Of a DNA stretch of 64,000 nt, positions 56,783 through 64,000 are shown in pieces (within the stretch, counting starts at the first letter, position 1; each line of letters begins with the position of its first letter). The notes under the pieces were generated by a model. That model worked only from the letters and a program-made list of their open reading frames with translations. It made no database searches and was not told where the DNA came from. Source of the DNA: Clostridium algoriphilum (lineage in GTDB: Bacteria > Bacillota > Clostridia > Clostridiales > Clostridiaceae); assembly GCF_020443705.1 (NCBI RefSeq), contig NZ_JAIZZK010000005.1:1-64000 (forward strand), in the 5' to 3' direction. The position numbers and the translations under genes were made by a program.

Positions 56783-57247
56783 ATGACTAGCAAAGTGGAA
56801 AACATGATATGGATGATATGGAAAAATGACGAAGGACAATCATTTAAGATAGGAGAACTAAGTAAGAGAACTGAAAAATATTATTTTAAATATGATATCG
56901 ATGGCGTGAAAAAGGCAGGGGAATATGGCTTCTCTCCATTGCCTTATTTTCCTAAAGTAGATGCAAAGTATTTTCGAGAAGGACTATTTCGTTCATTTTC
57001 AGAGCGTCTGCCATTACACGGAAGAAAAGACATAACTTCTATTTTAAAGGAATATGACATTGAAGAATATGATGACCTTGAATTATTAAAAAGAAGCGGA
57101 GGAAAAATGTCTACAGACAGCTTTGAATTTATTTCACCTTTTAACGAGGAAACTAATGAGATAGATCAAGTAAGTAGTACTTTGCATAAAGAAAGCAATG
57201 AAATAGATAAAGAAAGTAATATTATAGATGATAAAATTGATGTTTAG
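56783..57247 (+). CDS. Small HIRAN-associated-like protein, likely partner of the helicase
   Basis: A 154-aa protein. The ATG at 56783 is preferred over GTG at 56774, which overlaps the AGAGGG SD. Residues ~4-120 (FKIGELSKRTEKYYFKYD ... EYGFSPLPYFP ... LFRSFSERLPLHGRKDITSIL ... LLKRSGGKMSTDSFEF) resemble the N-terminal part of HIRAN-type proteins (LF..F..R.P..R.D...L......LL..SGG...TD..E), but the HIRAN domain itself is absent. The tail is acidic and degenerate. It lies 116 bp after the helicase in the same direction; a link in function is inferred from position. Confidence 0.6.
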   Translation: MTSKVENMIWMIWKNDEGQSFKIGELSKRTEKYYFKYDIDGVKKAGEYGFSPLPYFPKVDAKYFREGLFRSFSERLPLHGRKDITSILKEYDIEEYDDLELLKRSGGKMSTDSFEFISPFNEETNEIDQVSSTLHKESNEIDKESNIIDDKIDV

Positions 57248-57265
57248 ATGATATGAATAATTAAA

Positions 57266-57319
57266 GTAAAAAGTGTGTAGGATGAAAAATATATTTTTCA
57301 TCCTACACACTTTTTATTT
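57266..57319 (+). terminator. Terminator of the helicase/partner unit
   Basis: A ~24-bp perfect stem (aaaaagtgtgtaggatgaaa and complement) is followed by T-rich DNA. Confidence 0.93.
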
Positions 57320-57381
57320 TTGAAAATATAATGATGATAAGAGATAATTATAAAATATTAAAAGTGTTATATTTTATAATA

Positions 57382-57570
57382 TTAAATTTTGGGGCATATT
57401 ATAAATTCTGTTAAAGAAGCATCTGATTTTTTCTTATCCGCACTAGGAGGTTGCTTATCATTATCTTTCTTTTCGTAATTTCCTATAGAAATGGATAATT
57501 ATCTAAACTCTCCAAAGTAATTTTCATCAGGCATATTATTAATATGGGAAGGTGGGGATTTAGGAAACAT
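57382..57570 (-). pseudogene. Small gene broken by an in-frame stop
   Basis: On the minus strand an ATG at 57570 (GGAAG SD) opens MFPKSPPSHINNMPDENYFG and EFR, then TAA, then continues in frame as LSISIGNYEKKDNDKQPPSA and more to a stop at 57382. The hydrophilic protein (~62 aa) is not recognised. One nonsense codon suggests decay; it may also be chance. The remainder of 57571-57764 is intergenic. Confidence 0.45.
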
Positions 57571-57764
57571 ATTCTAATTCTTCCTTTCACAATATATTTT
57601 TAAAAAGCTTATGTTAAAATAAAAATACTTTTCACTATATATGGTGGTTAAAAGTCTATTTAATTATGCAAAGAGTAAATGTAATGTAACAACATTATAA
57701 ATTATTTTCACAACATAGGCATATGTTTCATAAAATAAAATGAGTAATAATTTGGGGTGGTATT

Positions 57765-58832
57765 TTGTTATACGTACTAATATTAGCAGGTGGGAAAGGA
57801 ACAAGACTTTACCCACTATCTCGTGCACAAAACCCTAAGCAGTTTTTGAATATTATTAATAATAAGAGCTTTTTAAGAAGCACTGTGGATAGAATAAAAT
57901 GTTTAGTTGGCAATGAAAATATCTATGTAGTTACTAATGAAGAGTATTTTGAAAAAATTTGTAATGAGCTACCAGAAATCAACAAATCGAATATATTTGT
58001 TGAACCTAGTAATAAAGAAACTGCTACTTGTATTGGTCTATCTGCTGCCAAACTATTAAAACAGGATAAGGAAGCAACCATGATAGTGCTACCTTCTGAT
58101 CATTATATAGAAAATGAAAAGGAGTTTAAAGAAACTGTTTTGCAAGGAGTAGAAATTGCTAATAAGAAAAGAGGGCTAGTCACCATAGGTGTACAGCCCA
58201 CAAGACCAGAAACTGGTTATGGTTATATAGAAATGGGAGATAGGGTAAATGGTGATATGCCTACCTTTAAAGTAGAAAGATTTTTAGAAAAACCTAATGC
58301 TGAAGTAGCTAAGGATCTCTTATTAAAAGGAAATTTCCTTTGGAACAGTGGTATGTTTGTATGGAGAGCAGATGTGTATTTGCGTGAGATGGATAAATAT
58401 TTACCTAAGATGTATAAGCGTTTAATGACTATATATCAAGCATTAGAAACTGATGAAGAAAGTGATACGATTAAAGAACAGTACAATGAAATAGATGGAA
58501 TTTCAGTGGATTTTGGTATAATGCAGAAAACTAGAAAGGCATTTGTTATAAAATGTGAGTTTGTGTGGGATGACATTGGAACATTTGCATCGCTTTCAAG
58601 ATTTTTAAACAATTTACGTGGTAACAATGTTTTAGGTAATACATTTATGGAAGAGAGTGAAAACTGCTCAGTATTTGGTAAAGATAGACTGATAATTGGT
58701 TTTGGTATAAAAGACCTTATAATTGTTGATGCAGGTGATGTTATATTAGTTATGGATAAGAATAAGGATCAAGAAATTAAGCATTTGGTTAATGAACTAA
58801 AAGAATGCGAAGAAACTGAAAAATTCATATAA
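57765..58832 (+). CDS. manC: Mannose-1-phosphate guanylyltransferase
   Basis: A 355-aa nucleotidyltransferase that makes GDP-mannose for surface glycans. The start is TTG after GGGGTGG. LILAGGKGTRLYPLSR (~4-19), FVEPSNKETATCIG (~78-91), VLPSDHYI (~107-114), GYGYIEMG and the metal-site VWDDIGTFASL (~268-278) match ManC/RfbM. It lacks the C-terminal isomerase domain of bifunctional enzymes. No other glycan genes are adjacent. Confidence 0.92.
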   Translation: MLYVLILAGGKGTRLYPLSRAQNPKQFLNIINNKSFLRSTVDRIKCLVGNENIYVVTNEEYFEKICNELPEINKSNIFVEPSNKETATCIGLSAAKLLKQDKEATMIVLPSDHYIENEKEFKETVLQGVEIANKKRGLVTIGVQPTRPETGYGYIEMGDRVNGDMPTFKVERFLEKPNAEVAKDLLLKGNFLWNSGMFVWRADVYLREMDKYLPKMYKRLMTIYQALETDEESDTIKEQYNEIDGISVDFGIMQKTRKAFVIKCEFVWDDIGTFASLSRFLNNLRGNNVLGNTFMEESENCSVFGKDRLIIGFGIKDLIIVDAGDVILVMDKNKDQEIKHLVNELKECEETEKFI

Positions 58833-58841
58833 ATTAATTTT

Positions 58842-58872
58842 AATAGGTTCCACCCATAGGTGGGGCTTATTT
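58842..58872 (+). terminator. Possible terminator after manC
   Basis: A weak hairpin (ccaccc / ggtggg core) precedes a short T stretch. The rest of 58873-59236 has no gene; a short stretch near 58940-59010 reads as a possible coding scrap (KLSDKYKEHTKASGLKND) without a start. Confidence 0.45.
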
Positions 58873-59236
58873 ATGTCATGTAAACTTAGGACATAGAATA
58901 CATAAAACAAAGATTGTAGATAAAATTAAATCAGAAAAAATTAAGTGATAAATACAAGGAGCATACCAAGGCTAGTGGTTTAAAGAATGATATAGCAATA
59001 ATCTCATATTAAAGTATGAATAAGTGAACTGTTAATAGGTTTATTTTCCATGTAAAATATTATTAAGAAAAATGATGGGTATACACTACGAGATTGCAAT
59101 ATATCTTTACAAAACTATTTAAAAGCTATATAATTAGCATTAAATTGAAATTTAAATATGGATAAGAGTCATAAAGTTTGGAATTATATGCAGCAGCTAA
59201 AGATGCAAATAAGGGGGAAAAGGGGGAAAATAAGAA

Positions 59237-60634
59237 ATGAAAGACGTTCAATCAACAAATAATAATAATCCTAAAAGGGCAATAAGTAAATTTAGGTTGA
59301 AAAATGTAGAACATCCTAAGTTGTTTAAAGATATATTCCCATACTCAGAAATTCCTAAGATCGTTTTTGGTAAGGAACAGATTCCAATGTCTATACCTGA
59401 GGATATTTGGATTACGGATACTACATTTAGAGATGGGCAACAGTCTATGGATACCTATACTGAAAAGCAGATAGTTAAAATATTTGACTATCTACATAGA
59501 CTTGACAATAATTCTGGTATAATTAGACAAACTGAATTTTTTCTATATACTGAGAAGGATAGAAATGCTGTCAAGAAGTGTTTAGAAAGAGGATATAAAT
59601 TTCCAGAGGTAACTTCTTGGATAAGAGCAAACAAAGAAGATTTTAAGTTGGTTAAGGATATGGGACTTAAGGAAACCGGAATGCTTATGTCGTGTTCTGA
59701 TTATCATATATTCAAAAAACTCAATAAAACAAGGCAAGAGGCTATGGATTTATATGTATCACTGGTGGAAGAGGCTATAGAAAATGGTATAGCTCCAAGA
59801 TGTCATCTAGAAGATATAACTAGGGCTGATTTTTTTGGATTTGTAATTCCACTAGTACAAAGACTTATGGAAATTTCCAAAAAATCTGGTATTAAGGTAA
59901 AGATTAGAGCCTGTGATACATTAGGACTTGGATTACCATACTCAGGGACAGAGCTACCAAGGAGTGTACAACATATTATAAATGGATTGATAGTTTATGG
60001 TGGAGTCCCTTCAGAATATCTTGAGTGGCATGGACATAATGATTTTTATAATGTAGTTCCAAACGCTACAACAGCATGGCTTCATGGATGCTCTGCTATA
60101 AATACTTCACTTTTTGGTATTGGTGAGAGAACAGGTAATTGTCCACTTGAAGCTATGATTATAGAGTATGGTCAATTAAGAGGGAATGTAAAAAACATGA
60201 ATCTTAAGCTAATAAGTGAAATTGGTGAATACTTTGAAGGCGAGTTTAAATATAGTATTCCACCTAAAACACCATTTGTAGGTAGTGAATTTAATGTTAC
60301 GAGAGCGGGTATACATGCAGATGGAATATTAAAAGATGAAGAAATATATAATATTTTTGATACTGAAAAAATATTAGGTAGGCCAATAGTTGTTGCAGTT
60401 AATGAACATTCAGGGCATGCAGGTATAGCAGCATGGGTTAATACTTATTTTAGATTAAAGGATATAGATAAGATAGATAAAAAAGATAAAAGAATTAATA
60501 TTATGAAAGATTTGGTAGATGAGCAATATGAGACAGGAAGAACAACTGTAATGAAAAGTGAAGAACTAGAATTAATTGCAAAGAAGATCATTCCACAGTT
60601 AAGTGTAAAAGGACAAGACACGGAAGCTTGTTGA
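59237..60634 (+). CDS. Citrate (Re)-synthase
   Basis: A 465-aa member of the HMGL/isopropylmalate-synthase superfamily. The DRE-TIM motif TDTTFRDGQQS (~61-71), the metal/substrate pair HGHNDF (~266-271) and EHSGHAG (~388-394) are seen. Length and the N-terminal extension match the C. kluyveri Re-citrate synthase rather than homocitrate synthase, and gene order (aconitase, then isocitrate dehydrogenase) supports this. It condenses oxaloacetate and acetyl-CoA with the opposite stereochemistry to the common Si enzyme. A GGGGG-rich SD precedes ATG. Confidence 0.9.
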   Translation: MKDVQSTNNNNPKRAISKFRLKNVEHPKLFKDIFPYSEIPKIVFGKEQIPMSIPEDIWITDTTFRDGQQSMDTYTEKQIVKIFDYLHRLDNNSGIIRQTEFFLYTEKDRNAVKKCLERGYKFPEVTSWIRANKEDFKLVKDMGLKETGMLMSCSDYHIFKKLNKTRQEAMDLYVSLVEEAIENGIAPRCHLEDITRADFFGFVIPLVQRLMEISKKSGIKVKIRACDTLGLGLPYSGTELPRSVQHIINGLIVYGGVPSEYLEWHGHNDFYNVVPNATTAWLHGCSAINTSLFGIGERTGNCPLEAMIIEYGQLRGNVKNMNLKLISEIGEYFEGEFKYSIPPKTPFVGSEFNVTRAGIHADGILKDEEIYNIFDTEKILGRPIVVAVNEHSGHAGIAAWVNTYFRLKDIDKIDKKDKRINIMKDLVDEQYETGRTTVMKSEELELIAKKIIPQLSVKGQDTEAC

Positions 60635-60686
60635 TATAGGTTAGATATTGTAAGTTCTATTTATATATAAAAAATGGAGGGATATC

Positions 60687-62621
60687 ATGGCATATACTGT
60701 TGCGCAAAAAATAATTAAAGCACATTTAGTTAAGGGCGAAATGATTACTGATAGAGAGATAGCTATTAAGATAGATCAAACCTTAACTCAAGATTCTACA
60801 GGTACAATGGCGTATCTTCAATTTGAAGCTATGGGGATTGATAAAGTTGAAACTAAGAAATCTGTTGCATATATAGACCACAATATTTTACAAACTGGTC
60901 CTGAAAATGCAGATGATCATTTATATATACAGACTGTTGCAAAAAAACATGGCATATATTTTTCTAAACCAGGTAATGGGATATGTCATCAGGTTCATTT
61001 AGAAAGATTTGGTGTTCCAGGAGAAACTTTACTTGGATCGGACAGTCATACCCCCACTGGTGGAGGAATAGGAATGCTTGCTATAGGTGCAGGAGGACTA
61101 GATGTTGCTGTTGCAATGGGTGGTGGAGAATATTATATAACAATGCCTAAAATTGTTAAGGTTAATTTAACAGGAAAGCTTAGCCCTTGGGTTGCAGCTA
61201 AGGATATAATACTTGAAGTATTAAGACGTTTAACAGTTAAGGGTGGAGTCAACAAAATATTTGAATATGCAGGTGATGGACTAAAAACTCTAAGCGTACC
61301 AGATAGAGCAACTATAACAAATATGGGTGCAGAGCTTGGAGCTACCACTTCATTGTTTCCTAGTGACGAGATAACGCATAAGTTTTTAAAAGCTCAGGAT
61401 AGAGAAAAAGATTTTGTAGAGCTTAAAGCAGACGATGGAGCAGTATACGATGAGACAGTTGAAATAGATTTAAGTAAAATAGAGCCTCTTGTTGCTTGTC
61501 CTCATAGTCCAGATAAGGTAGTTCTTGTATCATCTTTAAAGGATATAAAGGTAGACCAAGTGTTAATAGGAAGTTGCACTAATTCATCTTATGTTGATAT
61601 GATGAAAGTTTCAAAAGTGCTCTTAGGTAAAACTATACCCGAGGATATGTCACTTGCTATTGCGCCGGGTTCAAAGCAAGTTTTAAATATGTTGTCTAAA
61701 AACGGTGGACTTGGAGATATGATTGATGCGGGTGCAAGAATACTCGAAAGTGCATGTGGTCCATGTATAGGAATGGGTCAAGCTCCTTCAACAGGTGCAG
61801 TATCACTTAGAACATTTAATAGAAACTTTAAAGGAAGATCTGGAACGGTTTCTGCGAATGTTTATATTGTAAGTCCAGAAGTTGCAGTTGCATCGGCACT
61901 TACAGGACATATAACAGACCCAAGAGAACTCGGTGAGGCAATTATTGTACCAATGCCAGAAGAATTCTTGATTAATGATAATTTAATAATAAGCCCAGCT
62001 GAAGACGGCAAAGATATAGTGGTAAAAAGAGGCCCTAATATAAAGCCATTCCCTAAAGCAAAAGAGTTAATAGGAAATGTGGAAGGTAAAGTTCTAACTA
62101 AATTAGAGGATAATATTACAACGGATGATATAATGCCATCTAATGCTAAATTACTTCCATTTAGATCTAATATCCCATACCTTGCAGAGTTTTGTTTAAC
62201 ACCTAGCGATGCAGAATTTCCAGCTAAGGCTAAAAAATATGATGGTGGAATTATAGTAGCAGGTTCAAACTATGGTCAAGGATCAAGTAGAGAACATGCA
62301 GCACTTGCACCGCTTTACTTAGGTATTAAATTCGTTCTTACAAAATCATTTGCTAGAATTCATAAGGCTAATTTAATTAATAATGCTATAATACCATTGG
62401 TATTTAAAGATGTTAAAGATTATGAAAATATAGATATGATGGATGAATTAGTTATTGAAGATGCTGCTGAGCAGATTAAAAAAGGCGTAGTTATTGTAAA
62501 AAATATAACAAAAGGGTCTGAGTACATAACTTTACCTGAAGTAACGCAAAGAGAAAAAGATATGCTTATACACGGCGGATTAATAAACCTTATGAAAAAC
62601 AAGAGAAAAGGAGGGGTTTAA
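60687..62621 (+). CDS. acnA: Aconitate hydratase
   Basis: The 644-aa [4Fe-4S] enzyme converts citrate to isocitrate. Cluster cysteines are in GSCTNSSYVDM (~297-307) and CGPCIGMG (~362-369), and GSNYGQGSSREHAALAP (~529-545) is the swivel-domain substrate loop. DSHTPTGGGIGMLA (~118-131) is typical. It lies 52 bp after the Re-citrate synthase. Confidence 0.95.
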   Translation: MAYTVAQKIIKAHLVKGEMITDREIAIKIDQTLTQDSTGTMAYLQFEAMGIDKVETKKSVAYIDHNILQTGPENADDHLYIQTVAKKHGIYFSKPGNGICHQVHLERFGVPGETLLGSDSHTPTGGGIGMLAIGAGGLDVAVAMGGGEYYITMPKIVKVNLTGKLSPWVAAKDIILEVLRRLTVKGGVNKIFEYAGDGLKTLSVPDRATITNMGAELGATTSLFPSDEITHKFLKAQDREKDFVELKADDGAVYDETVEIDLSKIEPLVACPHSPDKVVLVSSLKDIKVDQVLIGSCTNSSYVDMMKVSKVLLGKTIPEDMSLAIAPGSKQVLNMLSKNGGLGDMIDAGARILESACGPCIGMGQAPSTGAVSLRTFNRNFKGRSGTVSANVYIVSPEVAVASALTGHITDPRELGEAIIVPMPEEFLINDNLIISPAEDGKDIVVKRGPNIKPFPKAKELIGNVEGKVLTKLEDNITTDDIMPSNAKLLPFRSNIPYLAEFCLTPSDAEFPAKAKKYDGGIIVAGSNYGQGSSREHAALAPLYLGIKFVLTKSFARIHKANLINNAIIPLVFKDVKDYENIDMMDELVIEDAAEQIKKGVVIVKNITKGSEYITLPEVTQREKDMLIHGGLINLMKNKRKGGV

Positions 62622-62625
62622 AACT

Positions 62626-63639
62626 ATGAAGCATAATATAACACTTATACCCGGTGATGGAATAGGACCAGAAGTAACATCAGCTGCCGTTAAGATATTA
62701 GAAAAAAGTGGAGTAGAAATTAACTGGGAAACAGTACGTATGGGTGCGGAAGTTATAGAGGAGTTTAACACTCCTATTCCTTCCTACGTTTTAGAAAGCA
62801 TTAAAAAGAATAAAGTTGCACTTAAAGGACCTGTAACTACACCTGTTGGTACGGGGTTTAAAAGTGTTAATGTTACATTAAGACAGGAATTAGATCTATA
62901 TGCTAATATAAGGCCGATAAAAACACATGAAGGTGTTCCATCAAGGTTTGGAGATGTAGACTTAATAATAGTTAGAGAAAACAGTGAGGATTTATATGCA
63001 GGTATAGAGCATATGATTACAGAGGATATTGCTGAGAGCATAAAGATAATAAGCAAAAAAGCTAGTGATAGAATAGTAGAATATGCTTTTAAATTAGCAA
63101 AAGAACAAAATAGAAAAGAAGTTATAGCTGTTCACAAAGCAAATATTATGAAGCTTTCTGATGGACTATTTTTAAGATGTGCAAGAAACGTAGCAAGTAA
63201 ATATAAAGATATAGCTTTTGGAGATGTTATAGTTGATGCTATGAGTATGAAGCTTGTAATGAATCCAGAAAAATATGATGTGCTTGTTATGCCTAACCTG
63301 TATGGAGATATACTCTCTGATATGGCAGCGGGTCTAGTTGGAGGTCTAGGACTAGTTCCAGGTGCAAATATTGGAGAAGAAGGTGCAGTTTTTGAGCCGG
63401 CTCATGGATCGGCTCCAGATATAGCCGGGCAGAACATAGCAAACCCAACTGCCTGTATTCTATCTAGCGTAATGATGCTAAGATATATAGGAGAAGTAGA
63501 TGCGGCAGATAAAATAGAGAAAGCCGTGGAAGCTGTTTTAAAAGATGGAAAACATTTAACTTGTGATTTAGGTGGCAACACTGGAACTCGCGAGTTTACC
63601 CAAATCGTCATTGATAAGATGGAAGAACAAACCAATTAA
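62626..63639 (+). CDS. icd: NAD-type isocitrate dehydrogenase
   Basis: A 337-aa beta-decarboxylating dehydrogenase. GDGIGPEVTSAAV (~9-21), RENSEDLYAGIEH (~113-125), the catalytic Lys in AVHKANIMKLSDG (~165-177), DILSDMAAGLVGGLGL (~222-237) and AHGSAPDIAGQNIANP (~259-274) are intact. Size fits NAD-dependent, clostridial-type ICD; 3-isopropylmalate dehydrogenase is excluded mostly by context. It follows acn by 4 bases, so the two are one operon making 2-oxoglutarate. Confidence 0.92.
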   Translation: MKHNITLIPGDGIGPEVTSAAVKILEKSGVEINWETVRMGAEVIEEFNTPIPSYVLESIKKNKVALKGPVTTPVGTGFKSVNVTLRQELDLYANIRPIKTHEGVPSRFGDVDLIIVRENSEDLYAGIEHMITEDIAESIKIISKKASDRIVEYAFKLAKEQNRKEVIAVHKANIMKLSDGLFLRCARNVASKYKDIAFGDVIVDAMSMKLVMNPEKYDVLVMPNLYGDILSDMAAGLVGGLGLVPGANIGEEGAVFEPAHGSAPDIAGQNIANPTACILSSVMMLRYIGEVDAADKIEKAVEAVLKDGKHLTCDLGGNTGTREFTQIVIDKMEEQTN

Positions 63640-63666
63640 TGTTTGTAAAATTTCAACATATATCAA

Positions 63667-63707
63667 AAAATAACTCATGAGCAGATTGCTTATGGGTTAT
63701 TTTTTAT
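63667..63707 (+). terminator. Terminator of the citrate operon
   Basis: The stem aaataactcat / atgggttattt is followed by T6. Confidence 0.85.
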
Positions 63708-63832
63708 AGAAAGATGTTATAGTAATATAAAGTATAACGTTTATAACATGGTTTAAAATGCAAATGCATTCGGTATAATAATTGGAATGGAATTTATATT
63801 TTAGGTGAGTAGTGAAAGGATAAAGATTTATT

Positions 63833-64000
63833 ATGAGAATAAATAAACTTTTTAGCAATTATGGTATTTGTTCAAGAACTGATGTTAATAGACTTGTAGA
63901 GGAAAACAGGATAATAGTAAATGGAAAACTTTGCTTGCCTGGACAGTGGGTAGAAGTAGAGGATAATATTCTCCTTGATAATGATAATATTAAGGCGAGA
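63833..64000 (+). CDS. S4-domain pseudouridine synthase, N-terminal part only
   Basis: The last 168 bases encode MRINKLFSNYGICSRTDVNR, then LVEENRIIVNGKLCLPGQWV, and run off the window in frame. This is the S4 RNA-binding domain of RsuA/RluB/RluE/RluF enzymes. GAAAGGA lies 12-13 bases before the ATG. It is a second member of the rluF superfamily in the window; its subfamily cannot be decided from this fragment. Confidence 0.85.
   Translation, partial: MRINKLFSNYGICSRTDVNRLVEENRIIVNGKLCLPGQWVEVEDNILLDNDNIKAR

Overview
The window is AT-rich, low-GC Firmicute DNA. Gene order and content point to Clostridium sensu stricto: AT-rich intergenic DNA, strong SD motifs, spore genes (gin, spmA, spmB), anaerobic sulfite reductase asrABC, and a Re-type citrate synthase next to aconitase and NAD-type isocitrate dehydrogenase, as described for C. 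kluyveri. I cannot name the species. The window opens at the end of an rRNA operon (last bases of 5S, tRNA-Phe, tRNA-Cys) and ends inside a pseudouridine synthase gene.

Layout. 1-230: rRNA/tRNA tail and terminator. 231-525: remnant of a group IIC intron placed just after that terminator. 756-2481: a membrane PH-like protein and a degenerate M20 peptidase homologue. 2740-11299: the conserved Bacillus/Clostridium block gin-yaaO-tmk-darA-holB-ricT ... trmN6-rsmI, interrupted by ykuS, a LysM protein and an orphan PIN protein. 11422-13917: a secreted NlpC/P60 hydrolase, an AT-rich spacer with DnaA boxes and a 20-bp tandem repeat, and a DUF1836 regulator. 14204-17459: arginine deiminase pathway arcC-arcA-arcB. 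17623-25987: ispF, a second spacer full of DnaA boxes, rluF, an orphan RsgI-like protein, cls, a broken permuted-papain gene, truA and a membrane protein. 26166-36881: spmAB, then the rest of the conserved block (metG behind a Met T-box, a DUF445 protein, tatD, yabE, rnmV, ksgA), with a repeat-rich hypothetical after ksgA. 36988-43168: a PsbP-like protein, lgt, a lipoprotein, a 59-aa gene, csp, a metallo-beta-lactamase-fold protein and a large glutamine synthetase. 43685-47216: ileS (KMSKH type) behind an Ile T-box. 47273-51351: a decayed FNT channel fused to an HTH scrap, a Crp-family regulator and asrABC. 51482-57247: a CcpA-like regulator, then a 1354-aa SF1 helicase with a degenerate nuclease-fold tail and a small partner gene. 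57765-64000: mannose-1-phosphate guanylyltransferase, citrate (Re)-synthase, aconitase, isocitrate dehydrogenase and the start of an S4/pseudouridine synthase gene.

How it fits together. Most of the window is informational housekeeping: DNA replication, tRNA and rRNA modification, aminoacylation controlled by two T-boxes, and envelope maintenance. Anaerobic metabolism modules are inserted into it: arginine fermentation for ATP, sulfite reduction, and a partial TCA branch from oxaloacetate plus acetyl-CoA to 2-oxoglutarate, for glutamate and then glutamine. The features most worth a second look are the helicase plus partner pair (candidate defence or nucleic-acid quality-control unit), the two DnaA-box clusters flanking the arc/DUF1836 region, the two TGTGA-N6-TCACA palindromes around the crp gene, and the group IIC intron fossil.
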